Positions 35,900 to 47,499 are shown, counted from the first letter of the stretch. The stretch is DNA of 64,000 nucleotides from Metallyticus violacea (GCA_030762175.1 CM060835.1:84346001-84410000); one strand, 5' to 3'. A program made the numbers and translations. The notes: generated by a model from the letters alone, not told the origin.

Positions 35900-36860
35900 T
35901 TGCTTTTTCTTTTTGCTGAGTGAAGAAATCACAGCAACATGCATTCACAGATATTCACTATACTTTGGTGGATGATGTAATGAATGAGTGTAAGAGACAT
36001 ATTATGTTTCACTTTGGCAGCTGGAAATTATTGCCAGTACAGATCTTGAAACTAGCTTTTGCCAATGAAATAGCCCTTGTGCCTACTCAGCCAGGAATCT
36101 CCAAGCACATTTGGTGTTGCTAGAATAGATGAGCAGAAAAAGTATGATCATCAGTGCTGAGAAAACTAAAACCATTGTCATCGCATGCAGTTCAGTTCGT
36201 CATACTATTAAACTTAGAGATAGCAATAGGATCAAGTCACTCACTTCAAATATCTTGGAATAATCGTTAGTAAGGATGGGAAATATGACCAGGAAATTAG
36301 TTATAGAGTGGATCATGGGTAAACTATTTTATGCCATTAATAGACGATTTACAGATAAAAGAAAAATCACTAAGAAGACTAAAATGGCAGTCTATCGTTC
36401 AGTTTATTCCCCCACCCTAATTTACACTTTGTAGTCTTGGACTTTAAATACTCAACATCTTAGCAGGCTACAGGCAGCAGAGATGTGTTATTTGAGGAGG
36501 GTGGAGAACAAAGACGTGTAGAAACCAGGTAAGCAACTGGACTATTAGATTATCTTTAAAAAGTAAATCCCCTGGATGAAGATGTGTATGAGGCACATCT
36601 CCATTGGTACATGTACATGTGATAAGGATGCCCAAGACCTGTTACCCACGACTTATGTGGGAAGCACATTTAATGGCAAGCAACATCGAGAACGCCATGA
36701 ATAAAATGGGGAAAACAATATAGAGGATGAGCTTTCCATAAGAGGAGTGACCTTAAAAGGAGTCAGAAGGAAATTTCAGGACAGAATGAGATGAAAAGCT
36801 CTCTGCAAAACCTCCACACTGCAAGGTAGACGAGGTCTCAGTGAAGAAGAAGAATAAGAT
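35900..36860 (+). pseudogene. RTE-like LINE relic, RT end and C-terminal region
   Basis: Plus-strand, mixed frames: LKLAFANEIALVPTQPG (about 36045-36095) is a decayed AFADDIAL motif; SAEKTKTIVIA (about 36150-36185), FKYLGIIVSKDGK..-like text (about 36246-36280), KLFYAINRRFTDKRKITKKT (about 36320-36380), MAVYRSVYSPTLIYTL (about 36384-36431), LSRLQAAEMCYLRRVENK (about 36459-36512), then the terminal KALCKTSTLQGRRGLSEEEE followed by a stop at about 36854. The order and spacing fit the 3' half of the ORF of RTE-like elements. Confidence 0.75.
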
Positions 36861-36864
36861 ATTC

Positions 36865-37740
36865 ACTATATCTATAACCTTGCAGATGGGAATGCATTAG
36901 TGGCATGTGAACTTTATGAAAGGTGTATTGACAGCAGATACCTTTTGCAAGAACATTCTCATGAACAGTTGGAAGATGTATTCATTTGAGAGGAGGGTTT
37001 TGAATGCTGGGATATCAAGAGCATAATGAAACTGTAAGCTTGAAGCACAATTCATTGTAAATGGATGAAAATTCAACATACAAAAGAAGAAAAACTGCTA
37101 TAATTGAAGTATTGGTCATAATATATTTGGAAATTCTGCATGAAAACCTGTACCCCTATCACCTTCAAAGGAAAGGATACAAGGACTCTTAAAACAGCAG
37201 TTTATTGGTCATGAAGAAAATTCTACCAATGCTCTCTACAGCAGGGTATTGATGAATTAGTTAGCATTTACCTTGTTGACTGATGAGGCTGACTTTACAT
37301 GTGATGGTATCTTCAATGATTATCAGAATATTTGAATCTATGAAGACTAATGAAGCATAACAGAACAAACATCAATAGAAATTCAGTCTAAACATTTGGA
37401 CTGGAATTGTTCATAACGATATTTCTGGTATCTATTTCTTCCCCCTGTATCTAACAGGAGACTTTTATCACAAATGAATTGCACCATTTCATTAACAATG
37501 TACCTGTAAACATCTGATGAATAAGGTTTATGCATTAGGCACTTAAGTTCACTTCATTCACATAGTTCTTGTTATTTTAATAGCCACTTTCTGCAAGAAT
37601 GCAGAATTGGTCAAGGAGTGTTCATTGAATGGTCTGCTCATCATATTTGAATCCAGGGCATTTTTATTTTTTATTTTTGGGAACATGGTTAGTTGGTTGC
37701 TAGTGACCATTGGGGATGCTGATATTTATAATTTTTTTTC
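36865..37740 (+). pseudogene. DDE-type DNA transposon relic, same family as 49450-50800
   Basis: Plus-strand readings include DIHYIYNLADGNALVACELY (an N-terminal helix-turn-helix block corresponding to YxxxxGEARGNAxxAARLY), RYLLQEHSHEQLED, LYPYHLQRKGYKDS (about 37149-37190), LLTDEADFTCDGIFNDYQN (about 37275-37331) and FLPPVSNRRLLSQMNC (about 37440-37485). This matches a widespread insect transposase family with a LHPYHVQRVQ...FTDEAxFTRxGIxNxHNxHxWA core. Heavily mutated; no terminal repeats recognised. Confidence 0.6.
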
Positions 37741-37785
37741 CCACTTGTGAATAAAGAGATTTCAAATTATTTTTCATTTTAATGA

Positions 37786-37900
37786 ATATCATTGTATGAT
37801 TCAGTTGAACTACACACTCTTAAAGCTTCACTTACTTTTCATAAATGTATGGAACCGGTTTTGAGAACATTTTGTTCCCATCTTCAACCATGCTAAGGTT
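37786..37900 (-). mobile_element. PLE subfamily A 3'-end fragment with degenerate hammerhead motif
   Basis: About 115 bp nearly identical to the left end of the 28863-30270 insertion (atcattgtatgattcagttg, then aactacacactcttaaagc). The ribozyme region on the minus strand reads UUGAAGA ... GUUCUC AAAACCGGUU, so box 1 and the G before AAA have mutated and it should be dead. It joins directly to a LINE 3' end at about 37905, so the rest of the PLE copy is missing. Confidence 0.75.
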
Positions 37901-37904
37901 CAAC

Positions 37905-39790
37905 TCAACTTTTCATTTGTTTGTTACTATCTAGTTGCATGCATTTCAATAGATGTTCTTTGATTAAGATAGTATTCAGTTCCTTACACAATGGGCAGTG
38001 GCTGTCCTTGATTAATTCCATCCTGAAGAGATGTTCTGTCAGGCAATCATGCCCAACATTTAAGTAGAATTGGGCAACTGCAATTTTTCTTGGTTTCATT
38101 AAAAGATGTTTGAAAGTATTTAGATCTTCATATGGTTTTCCTTTAAGTTTTTGTTTGATATTTTGTTGTTCTTGTTCAGTTATTAATCTTTTTATGAGTT
38201 TCAATTTAGAGGGTTGAAAAGTTGGTTTTAATTTTATGTTGGTTCCTGTTTTTGATAAAGTATCAGCAATCTCATTTTCCTTCAATCCTACATGGCTTGG
38301 AATCCATTGTAAAGCTATTTCTGTATTTCTGATCTGGATTGTATGATATAGTTTTCTTATTTCATTGTTGGTGGGTAAGTGTAATTAATTATACTTTGTA
38401 GTGCCGATTTAGAGTCTCTTAAGATAACAATTCTTTTATTTATGTTAGGTCTATACAGTAGATTTTGTAAATCTACCCTAATGGCAATTATTTCATCATC
38501 AAAATTGTTAGATACTGTCCCAAACGTGTATATTGGGTGAATTCTTCACATTATATTCCAAAGAGATCCATCTGTATACACTCTACACCATGATCAGTCG
38601 GATAATAGTTGTTTAGTGTACTAAGTGCTGTCATTCTTAATACTTCAGGTGGAATGTTCTTCTTGAAGATCATTGTATTCAGATTTAGTTTCACATTGAT
38701 ATGTATATTGTAAAGGATCAGTTGGTATAATGACAGGTTTAGTGCTTATTTTTAAAATTTTGTCTAATCTTCTTTAATGTAATGTAATTTTTGAAAGTTT
38801 GCCATGTTTTTAATCATGTGCTGTTAGGAATATGAAAGCATTTTATTCCTATATTGATTACTTTTTAATTTCTGTTCCAGTATAGCCGTTTTAATATCTA
38901 ACTCTGTCTTAAATGGCAGGTTGTAGCAATTGGTGTTATTTTCACAGGTCCTAATTATTCTTAAGGACCTAGATTGTGTAGTATCCAATTTAGTTTTAAG
39001 TTGATTGTTTTATTTTGGGCATTATCTCACTCCAATAGAGCGGACTGGGCTTTATGTATCTTTTGTACATGTTATTTAGGAGATCTATGGATCCTCTCCA
39101 TTTGAAGCCTGTTAGTCTTCTTAATATGTTGTTCTTATTCACTTTCTCAGTTATATTGTTAATCTGTTCAGAGAAGGAAAGTTTTTCAAGAGTTATACCA
39201 AGATATTTAGTATGTTCTTTCTCTTTTAGTAGTTCATTATTGATTTTAAGTTCTAAGTCATCTGTAGCATGTTGAAGACTGAAAAGCTGGAAAACTATCT
39301 TTTTAGTGTTTATTTCCATATTGTTGATGGATGTCCATATTTCCATGCTATTGATAATTTTCTGCATTTCATTTTCTAGTTTTTTGTAGTGTTGTTTATT
39401 CTGCTTAATTTTTTTTGACTAATCCACGTGTGATATCATCTGCAAACAATCCCATATGCCTTTGGGAAGTCAATTAGTATTTTGTGGAAGTCATCTATGA
39501 AAATATTAAAAAGATTTGACTGGAAACACCACGTTGAGGAAGGCCTACTTTAGTATGCCATTTAGAGAGGACATTATTCCATTTAACAGCCATGTACCTT
39601 TGAGATAGTAGATCCATGAACCATCTCAACATGTTTCCTCTTATCCCAATATTACTCATTTTATAAATAAACTTCTCTCTCCATACTTTGTCAAAGGTGT
39701 TTTTGAAGTCAACAAATAAGTATTATTTCTTTTTGCTGAAGGCATTTTTAATATCTTGTGTTAAATATAAAGCTGATTGTAATCTTAAAA
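37905..39790 (-). pseudogene. Jockey/I-like LINE relic: RT, RNase H and C-terminal tail
   Basis: Minus strand, from 39790 down: KMSNIGIRGNMLRWFMDLLSQ... (RT palm), a GLFADDITR-like motif at about 39460, WTSINNMEINTKKIVFQLFS and HTKYLGITLEKLSFSEQINN (frame 39367-38996), NKRIVILRDSKSALQSI (RNase H, about 38440-38390), LQWIPSHVGLKENEIADTLS (RNase H, about 38310-38255), and the tail NVGHDCLTEHLFRME...CPLCKELN at 38285-37905, matching the GHxxLxxHLxRxxxxxxxxCxLC block. Several frameshifts; not functional. Confidence 0.8.
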
Positions 39791-40134
39791 GAAGTTAGGA
39801 ACAGTGAAGTTGTTACATATACAAATGAGCTCATGTATTGATGAATCAAGCATGTTTGGTTGCATTGCAGTAACTTTCAGCCCCTGAACTGCCATATTCT
39901 GGTTATGACAGTACAGTTGCTGATGTTTAGTTTGAGCTTTATAAAAATTGCTAAATTATAAATAGTGAACAAGATTAAGTTGTTAATACATAATTAAATT
40001 AAACACTCAATATTGCTGATAACTGCCAATCCTGTTTTATTTCAAAGTAACATTAACTAAATATACATGTATGTAATAAGCATTTGGCAAGAGAATGAAT
40101 AATATATGTGTTATTATTTATAATTTTTTTCCAG

Positions 40135-40300
40135 ATAATATCATGCTTATATAAAGAATCTTCACAAGAAGTATCCCTAAAGCATGACATTTTAGAACTG
40201 GAAAAGCAACTTGCTGGGTTTTCAATGGTAGATGAATTTGCACGATGTGCCAGACTGCAGCGCAAGATAGTTCAATTGAAGGAGGAGCTAAGCAACAGAG
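40135..40300 (+). CDS. Get1: Get1 / WRB exon 2 (cytosolic coiled coil)
   Basis: Encodes IISCLYKESSQEVSLKHDIL, then ELEKQLAGFSMVDEFARCAR and LQRKIVQLKEELSNR. The MVDEFARxARLQRKI stretch is the most conserved part of Get1/WRB and forms the coiled coil that contacts GET3 (TRC40). The acceptor is ttttttccag and the donor is GTAAAT. The reading is in phase with exon 1 (phase 0) and leaves one base for exon 3. The coding similarity ends exactly at both splice sites. Confidence 0.92.
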
Positions 40301-40309
40301 GTAAATTTG

Positions 40310-41250
40310 AATTTTTAGAACACTTTTTTATAATTTTTTTCATATCATTTACTGAAAATTTGATATTATTGTAGGCAGGAGAGCCTGAGCCTGGCAGTAT
40401 ACTTTTTTACTTCATACTTTATATGAAGATTATTTTATAAACAATGCATATATTTTTTTAGTTACATATTTATTTTTTTGACAGTAGTCTCTTTAAGGCC
40501 TTGAATACTGTCAGTCTTCTTGCTTGCTTCTCAATGAGTTCTAAAGTTTCAGAAGCTATGCTATTCCATTGAAAGCACCATATCTTTTCATTTGTCAAAT
40601 GGCTTGGGCAACAGCAGCAGCAGATAGCTCTTCCAGAGAAGGAAAAAAAAAAACCACATGGGATTTTTCAACTTTCGGAATAAATATGAGGTAACATCCA
40701 TCCATATTCATATGGTTTATTGGTCTGGACATTCTCAGTGTGCAGGCAAGCATTGTCATGGAGGATGTTGGCCCAAACTTGAGCATCTGAGGTTGATTTT
40801 TGTGCAATTTTTTGAATGAATTCATGATAATACACTGAAGTGAAACTTGTCCCACATGATCTTTCATGATTTCTTGGTGATCAAAAGCAAATATATCATT
40901 TGCATGACCTTTGATTGTGCTCTATGAAAATTTTTTTAGTTATGGGGAAGATGATCATTCCATTCATTACACTATGGTTTCAAATCCAGCTGAAAATCTC
41001 TAATCCGTGTTTCATCAATAGTGACAGTTCAACACAAGAATGCTTGATCTTGAATGTCAAGTTACTGTTTCAGCAAGTTTGCAATGTTTTTGCAGTTTTG
41101 CTTCTAATCATCAATCAATAAGTGAGGGACCCACCATGCACAAATTATTCTCTTCAGTAAATCATTTGTCAAATTACAGAATATTGATGATTGACAGTGG
41201 AATCCCTGCAACTTCTAGAAGTTCCTTACATATCACACAATCTTCTTGAA
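40310..41250. other. No recognisable gene (Get1 intron 2)
   Basis: At 40590-40870 the minus strand has an open frame of 90 codons (GQVSLQCIIMNSFKKLHKNQ...) that could be a mariner or other transposase remnant (LHKNQPQMLKFGPTSSMTML) but does not match well enough to name. Confidence 0.35.
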
Positions 41251-41362
41251 CATCTGTCATAAATTATATTGTACTTGCGAAGCTGTTGACAATGGAGTGG
41301 ATAAATCCATTTTATCACAGTCAATTGTAATCAATTTGTTTACACTTAAACTCCACTTACTT

Positions 41363-41412
41363 TTATAAACTAAGTCTAGTTTCGGAAGAAGGTCTCTTCC
41401 ATCTTCAGTTTT
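41363..41412 (-). ncRNA. Hammerhead-ribozyme-like motif, subfamily B, left arm
   Basis: Minus strand: CUGAAGA, U, stem II GGAAGAG/CUUCUUCC-type hairpin, then GAAAC, self-complementary ACUAGA (one change from ACUAGU) and C. Stem I short (AA with UU). Confidence 0.55.
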
Positions 41413-41469
41413 TGGCCGTACTGTTGTTTCTCGAACTGGTGGCTGGATATGCAGATGTTCTTGTGGTGT

Positions 41470-41839
41470 CATCTAGTGATTGAAGGATGAACTTGCTGAG
41501 TTCGTCAAATGGAGGAAATTCAAAATTCATTAAGTTTTCTTTGTTCTTTAATATGAAAATTCTTTCCCAAGTGGATAGCTCTATTGGGTTGTGAAGATTT
41601 TTTAGCAATTTAATCTCTGGTTTTATTTCGTGATTCCTGGTCCAAAAGTGAGCTGCATTTGCTGATTTATCAACCTGTTTATACCGAATATTTCTGAAGT
41701 GTTCTTTCTTTCGAATTTTCAAATTTATCTTTGTTTTTCCTATGTACTTTTGTTCACAATCAGCACACTGTATTTCATAAATTCCTGATTCCTGAAATAC
41801 AGTGTGCTGATTGTGAACAAAAGTACATAGGAAAAACAA
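41470..41839 (-). pseudogene. PLE GIY-YIG endonuclease fragment, left arm
   Basis: Minus-strand frame with SGIYEIQCADCEQKYIGKTK, then NLKIRKKEHFRNIRYKQVDK, AHFWTRNHEIKPEIKLLKNL, IELSTWERIFILKNKENLMN and FEFPPFDELSKFILQSLDDT. The endonuclease signature is intact in sequence, but the RT is missing. The part above 41790 (MFFLCTFVHNQH) is chance read-through of the opposite arm. Confidence 0.82.
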
Positions 41840-42176
41840 AGAGAAATTTGAAAATTCGAAAGAAAGAACACTTCAGAAATATTCGGTATAAACAGGTTGA
41901 TAAATCAGCAAATGCAGCTCACTTTTGGACCAGGAATCACGAAATAAAACCAGAGATTAAATTGCTAAAAAATCTTCACAACCCAATAGAGTTATCCACT
42001 TGGGAAAGAATTTTCATATTAAAGAACAAAGAAAACTTAAATGAATTTTGAATTTCCTCCATTTGACGAACTCAGCGAGTTCATCCTTCAATCACCAGAT
42101 GACACCACAAGAACATCCGCATATCCAGCCACCAGTTCGAGAAACAACAGTACAGCCAAAAACTGAAGATGGAAGA
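41793..42176 (+). pseudogene. PLE GIY-YIG endonuclease fragment, right arm
   Basis: Mirror of the left arm: IQCADCEQKYIGKTKRNLKI and onward, same residues through KNKENL. An extra A at about 42039 (cttaaatgaatt against cttaatgaatt in the other arm) shifts the frame after KENL, so the FEFPPFDEL tail is in another frame. The GIY part is lost at the centre. Confidence 0.82.
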
Positions 42177-42208
42177 GACCTTCTTCCGAAACTAGTCTTA
42201 GTTTATAA
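42156..42208 (+). ncRNA. Hammerhead-ribozyme-like motif, subfamily B, right arm
   Basis: Plus strand: CUGAAGA, U, GGAAG ... CUUCC stem II, GAAAC, ACUAGU and C (GUC triplet). Better preserved than the left-arm motif. Confidence 0.6.
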
Positions 42209-42269
42209 AAGTAAGTGGAGTTTTAGTGTAAACAAATTGATTACATAAGTGTAGGATCTGTCATAAGTT

Positions 42270-43600
42270 TCACACTTCATTCATCTGCTAATATGTTTGG
42301 ACTTCTTGGTCTTGGATCATCGTTTATGCTGATGCAACTAACAAAAACAATTAGTTCAATAAGAAACCGTACTATATGGTTAACTGAAACTCTCCACAAA
42401 ACTTCACTCAAAGAACTATGTATTTTTGCCATGTAAAGTTTCCATCTTAATGCAAAACCTTTGACTTCACATTCACAGTACCTCACATACTTGTGGGCTC
42501 CATTTCTATGTCTTGTTATCTACACACAGAGTATGCTATAGTCTAAATGAACATATGTGTTTCTTTCTCAAGCCTTCAACTGTAACTGTTTTAATTTTCA
42601 CTAGAGTCATCCAATCCTTAGTATTGCCATCTGTGCATTATTTATGAAATGACCCTTATAATATCCCATTTCAGCTAGTGTTAGTGCAATTCCATTCTCT
42701 ATCAAGGTGCTTAACTCATTCAAGTGATTTGATGAATTGGAATGAGAATGGAACAAATATGCTTCCAATTAATTATCTGAATATGGGGTTTGAAGTTATC
42801 TCAAGATGATAATTTTTGTAAGCATGGATATAGAGTATTGCTTCTGATCAGTGATAAGTCATAGTGATACTCCTTCGTGTCTGCCAAGGTCAAAGTTCAG
42901 TGTAAGGAATAAACCAGTACACATTAACTGTACATAAGTGAAAACAGCTGCAACATACCAAAGAAAATATAAGTATAACGAAGAGGCTATATCACTATGC
43001 TTTCATATGAATAATATAACTATTTTGCTGTTATTAAAGCAGGCAAGGGGTAAAATGTTACATCATCAAAGAAAGAGATAATATCTGTGTTAAATTTAAA
43101 GGAAAGATCATGAGATTAATTAATTCCAAAATCTATGAAACACAGAAATCCACATCTTAATGATTAGTTTTATGCCATAATCATGAGGAAAGTGAAGTGC
43201 CTATTTCAATCTATAAATTGTTACAATTAGCAAGGAATATGTTTAAAAACTTTTAACATAATCAGTAGTCAGACTTTGATGATGGAAAAACATCACTAAA
43301 ACACAGTACATAGATTGTTGTCTTGTCATTTTTCAGAACTTTGTAAAAAGTAAGAAGCTCTATGAGAATCACATGATAGGAGAAAGATGGAAATATATGT
43401 TCAATTTAGTTGAGACTAATATTTATTGAAATGTCTGCAACCCAATGAAAAAATTTATATTTATATTTGGGGGGGTGAGGAGCTAGAGTCAAAGAGCACT
43501 GAAAGAATAAACAAAGAGTCAGCACATTTTGGAATGAAAACCATAAATGTAAAAGCAAAATGAGGTTATTATAAATAGTCGAAAACCAAGTGTACATTTG
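42270..43600. other. No recognisable gene
   Basis: AT-rich Get1 intron sequence with a G-run at about 43471-43476. No domain recognised. Confidence 0.5.
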
Positions 43601-43616
43601 AACAACATTTAATGAA

Positions 43617-43796
43617 TATTGTACTTACGAAGCTGTTGACAATGGAGTGGCAATATATCCAAAACTTAAGTATTCATTTTTTTTACACTAAACTCCATTT
43701 ACTTGCATAAAGTAAGATGCGTTTCAGGAGAATCTTAGTTTTATGTAACTAAATGGAGTTTAGTGTAAAAAAAAAAATGAATACTTAAGTTTTGGA
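43617..43796. mobile_element. Miniature palindromic PLE insertion (180 bp)
   Basis: Flanked by a 13-bp direct repeat AACATTTAATGAA (43604-43616 and 43797-43809). The left part (43617-43658) is the subfamily B terminal segment (attgtacttacgaagctgtt, gacaatggagtgg). An inverted repeat then follows with arms 43659-43702 and 43752-43795 (ccaaaacttaagtattcatt and ctccatttac). The minus-oriented unit still carries the GAAACGCAUC half of a ribozyme motif, but box 1 is gone. This is an extremely 5'-truncated version of the same twin structure, with no coding sequence left. Confidence 0.82.
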
Positions 43797-44235
43797 AACA
43801 TTTAATGAACTTTGACATTGTGGAAACAGACAATGTTTTCAGTTCATCAGAAGACCACCAGAATTACCTCATAGCATTATGAAACCCGAACTGTAGCATT
43901 TCCAGCCGCGTACACAGCTGAGGATGAAGAACAATGGTTCTTGAATAGAGCGTGCTTTTAAAATGAATTTTTTTTATGCCAATGCTGTTTAATATTATAC
44001 AAAAAGAAAGAAAAAAAGTATTAATTTGAGGAAGCTTTTCCAACATCATAGTATACATTTAAAATGGAAAGTTAACTCGTGACTATGTAGCTAAAATGCC
44101 AAAATCAACTACTGTTAAATTCAACTGAAGTTCTGACGGCAGTTTACCATACTGACATGAACCCACAAGGGTATTAACATTTTAAAAAAATTGACTCGAG
44201 ATTGTAACATACACACCACTAAAATTCAATAAAAA

Positions 44236-44276
44236 GGGAAGACTAGTTTTGGGAGCAATCGCTCCTATTGTCAGTT
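44236..44276 (-). ncRNA. Hammerhead-ribozyme-like motif, subfamily C, left copy
   Basis: Minus strand: CUGACAA, UA, GGAGC-loop-GCUCC, then CAAAAC, ACUAGU and C. The G before AAA is lost, so it is probably inactive. Confidence 0.5.
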
Positions 44277-44289
44277 CCTGGTCGACTGC

Positions 44290-45335
44290 CGGCCTCGCTG
44301 TTTGTGGTAGATTGATTCGCCTCTGGTGGAGGTTTAATGAACTTTTGTATCAGTACATCACTTGGCAGAATTTCGAAATTAAAAACTTTCTCCTTATTCT
44401 TCCAAATATAGATGTTTTCCCAGACTGTAAGTTCAGTTTTCCCTTTAATATTTTTAAGTAATTTGGTGTTTTTATTAATGCTATGTTGTTCTTTCCAAAA
44501 GTGCCAAGCTACTGCCGATTTTTCTTGTTTTTGGTTTATATTCCTAATGTTTATATTCTTGTTTTTATGTTTCTTTTGGTCTTTTCAATATAAACTTTTT
44601 CACAATCATTGCAGTTCATCTGATATATTCCTGATTTATCTTCTTGTAGGTTATCTTCTTTTTGTTTTGAGTTAAGGATATTTTTAATGGAATAATTATT
44701 TTTTGGAGTCAAAACAATGTTGCATCTTTTAAAAATCTTTTGAAATTTATGAAAGGCTGATGGGTGGTATGTGAATTTTTTGTATGTTCTGTTTTTTTCT
44801 TTGATAGGAGTAAGTGTAGTGGTGTCTCTAATTTTCTTTTTATTCTTTGCTCTGTCTATTTTCTTGTGCACAACTTCTTGTTTGAAGTCATTTTCTATAT
44901 TATTGTTATATTGTTCTATATTATTAATATAAATGAATATTATTCATTTCCAGATCATATTCTTCATTGTTCATTGGGACATTAACCAGTCTGTATGCAA
45001 GACTATTTAAAACTGCATGTTTGTGAGGAACTGGATTAAAACTATTATATTTAATGTAATTATCTGTGTGTGTAGGTTTTCTGTAAATTCCAAAAATTAG
45101 GTGATTTTCTTTTTTAATTATCTTAATGTCCAAGAAAGGTAACTGTTTGTTGCATTCTCTCTCCATAGTGAATTTGACTGTTTTTTCCTGTAAGTTAAGT
45201 AACTTTAGTGCATCATCCAAATGTCTTTCTGGTACTATTGCAAAATATCATCAGCATAACGGTACCAAGTCTTAAATAGCCATACTAGTCTGATTTCAAA
45301 TGCACTCATGAAAATATCTGCCAATATTGTTTGTA
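44290..45335 (-). pseudogene. PLE RT (end) and GIY-YIG endonuclease, left copy
   Basis: Minus strand, from about 45335 down: FEIRLVWLFKTWYRYADDIL (RT catalytic YADD), DDALKLLNLQEKTVKFTMER, KQLPFLDIKIIKKENH, IFGIYRKPTHTDNYIKYNSF (the LPFLDIxI...YRKPTHTDxYI block of Penelope RTs), AVLNSLAYRLVNVPM, then FTYHPSAFHKFQKIFK and SGIYQMNCNDCEKVYIEKTK. The YIG motif is YIE in this copy, and frameshifts occur near 44900 and 44560, so it is dead. Confidence 0.82.
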
Positions 45336-45439
45336 ATATTTGTTAATGAATGTAAAGTAAGAAAATTTGTAAGTTAACCACTTTGGCTAGTTGCCAAATA
45401 GATAGATGGCTCCAAAAAGTAATTATTCCATTAAACATA

Positions 45440-45879
45440 TCCTTAACTGAAAAGAAGATAACCTACAAGAAGAAGATAAGTAAGGAATATATCAGATGAA
45501 CTGCAATGATTGTGAAAAAGTTTATATTGAAAAGACCAAAAGAAACATAAAAACGAGAGCTAAAGAACACATCAGGAATATAAACCAAAAACAAGAAGAA
45601 AAATCAGCAGTAGCCTGGCACTTTTGGAAAGAACAACATAGCATTAATAAAAACCCCAAATTACTTAAAAATATTAATGGAAAAACTGGACTTACAGTCT
45701 GGGAAAACATCTATATTTGGAAGAATAAGGAGAAAGTTTTTAATTTCGAAATCCCGTCAAGTGATGTACTAATACAAAAGTTCATTAAACCTCCACCAGA
45801 GGTGAATCAATCTACCACGAACAGCGAGGCAGGCAGTCAACCAGGAACTGACAATAGGAGCAATGGCTCCGGAAACTAG
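45440..45879 (+). pseudogene. PLE GIY-YIG endonuclease fragment, right copy
   Basis: Plus-strand frame MNCNDCEKVYIEKTKRNIKT, then RAKEHIRNINQKQEEKSAVA, WHFWKEQHSINKNPKLLKNI, GLTVWENIYIWKNKEKVFNF and a PPPEVNQSTT tail. The same YIG to YIE change occurs as in the left copy, so it was already present in the parent RNA. GIY is broken by a stop just upstream (agtaaggaatatatcag). Confidence 0.82.
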
Positions 45880-45893
45880 TCTTCCCTTTTTAT
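45843..45893 (+). ncRNA. Hammerhead-ribozyme-like motif, subfamily C, right copy
   Basis: Plus strand: CUGACAA, UA, stem II GGAGC/GCUCC with loop AAUG, then GGAAAC, ACUAGU and C (GUC). Box 1 has two changes from CUGAUGA; the rest fits. Confidence 0.5.
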
Positions 45894-46009
45894 TGAATTT
45901 TAGTGGTGTGTATGTTACAATCTCGACTCAATTTTTTTAAAATGTTAATATTTGACATCACTGTTACAAAAAAGTTCACTATATTTTCTGCAACCACAAG
46001 GGTATATTT

Positions 46010-47190
46010 GAACCCAGCCTGGCATTGGGCTTTAATACTGCATTGTATGGTTTAACTCTTTGAAGGACAATTATTTCATATTATTTTATGAATTTTTTCT
46101 TCTGGAATGTTATTCAGTATTAATAATAAGTTTGAGCACTTATGAAAATTATCATATAAAAATTTGCACTATTGTGACCCTTAACACTAACTAATACCAT
46201 CAAAACCATTACTGTTATTACTACTACTATTATCAATAACAATGATTATGATAGCAACATTAAGAACAAATAAACAGTTCTTAGCCAAATTCTCAAAATT
46301 ATTCTGTGCACCTCCTACAAAGAATTCGATGGGCACCCTTACACATAAACATTACAACTCTGATACAAATTATACAAGGTCTAGGTGCTTTTTAATTGGG
46401 TATCAAGATATAGTATTGGTCACTTCCTGCAGCGAATGAGCTGGAAATCAGAATTATGCACATTTTTAATAGGCATTTTCATGAAATCAATCTTTAGTAG
46501 ATTTTTATACCTTAAGTCTTGTAAAAAAAAACACCGGAAAACAGGTGCCTTTAACTAAAGAGATCTTAGTCTATGGAAAGTCAATAAGATGAACTGTATA
46601 AAGCTTAAACATGGCAGTACTATGTAAAAGCCTGTTCTTGGAAACTGTGGTATAGACTCATGTGCAGGGACATCAATTAGACCATGATTGGTGGTGGGAT
46701 GTATGGCTTTTCTTAAATAAAATGAAATTCATCATCACAACAACTCCCCATACTTTCTTGATAATCCTTGCCATAATGATTTTTGACTGTTATGTCACCA
46801 TGGTCTTTTCCTTCTCCTCTGTCTTGTTTATTCAATTTTCAGCTTCATGTTTATTGCAATTTTTTTTATTATAATTCCTTTGAAATTATATTTTATAATC
46901 AGTTTCATCCTTCAGCAGTAAACTGTTGATTTACTCAAGAGTTCATCCATAAACCTTTTTGGGTATCAGTCTGCCTCTGTACCCACTGTACTATTAATTG
47001 CTTAGGCATGTAATAATTTATTAGCCTGCACAGTTCTGCATTAAGCTGCACATCATAAATTATTGAAACTGAAGTACAGAGGACTTACTTGTTTTAAACG
47101 TTAATATATTATGCTAATTGTATAATCTTTTGGATCTTCTGGTGCAGAACATTGTTTTCAATTTGACTACTTACCAACAATATCATATAT
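46010..47190. other. No recognisable gene
   Basis: AT-rich Get1 intron sequence with chance frames only. Confidence 0.5.
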
Positions 47191-47194
47191 TACT

Positions 47195-47440
47195 GTACAG
47201 CTTCCAAATTATTTTTCATTTTATTTTTAATTTCTTTGTTGCTATCAAGCTGCATTTCCGTAGATGTTCTTTGTTTAGGATAGTATTCATATCTTTACAC
47301 AATGGGCAGTAGCTGTCCTTGCTTAATTTCATCCTGAAGAGATGTAACAGGCAATCATGCTCAACTTCAGTAAAATTGGGCAACTCCAATTTTTCTCTGT
47401 TTCAATAAAAGATGTTTGAAGGTCTTTAGATCTTCACGAG
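47195..47440 (-). pseudogene. LINE 3' fragment, same family as 37905-39790
   Basis: Nucleotide-level similarity to 37905-38130 (gttgctatcaagctgcattt, tagatgttctttg, acacaatgggcagtagctgt, aggcaatcatgctcaac). It encodes the same C-terminal CPLC-type tail in the minus orientation, with small deletions. Confidence 0.75.
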
Positions 47441-47499
47441 TAACACTTAAGATGATTACAGCCATGGTAAGCTTCCCAAGATAATAAAAATATTTAGAA

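Larger units (their letters stand above)
41263..42255. mobile_element. Palindromic Penelope-like element insertion (subfamily B)
   Basis: Left arm 41326-41777 (minus-oriented) and right arm 41793-42245 (plus-oriented), inverted repeats of about 450 bp with a 15-nt centre. Flanked by an 11-bp direct repeat ATCTGTCATAA (41252-41262 and 42256-42266). The left side has an additional 63 nt (41263-41325) that includes attgtacttgcgaagctgtt, the terminal segment also seen at 43617 and 63915. Both arms are 5'-truncated to the endonuclease region and end in a hammerhead-like motif. Confidence 0.88.
44175..45993. mobile_element. Palindromic Penelope-like element insertion (subfamily C)
   Basis: The left copy is minus-oriented (about 44175-45335) and the right copy plus-oriented (about 45425-45947); their outer approximately 520 bp form an inverted repeat. 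Flanked by a 12-bp direct repeat CCACAAGGGTAT (44163-44174 and 45994-46005). Here the right side carries the additional 3'-end segment (about 45948-45993). The left copy is longer and reaches back into RT (YRYADDIL). The two copies are truncated at different points, so the palindrome is unequal. Confidence 0.85.
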
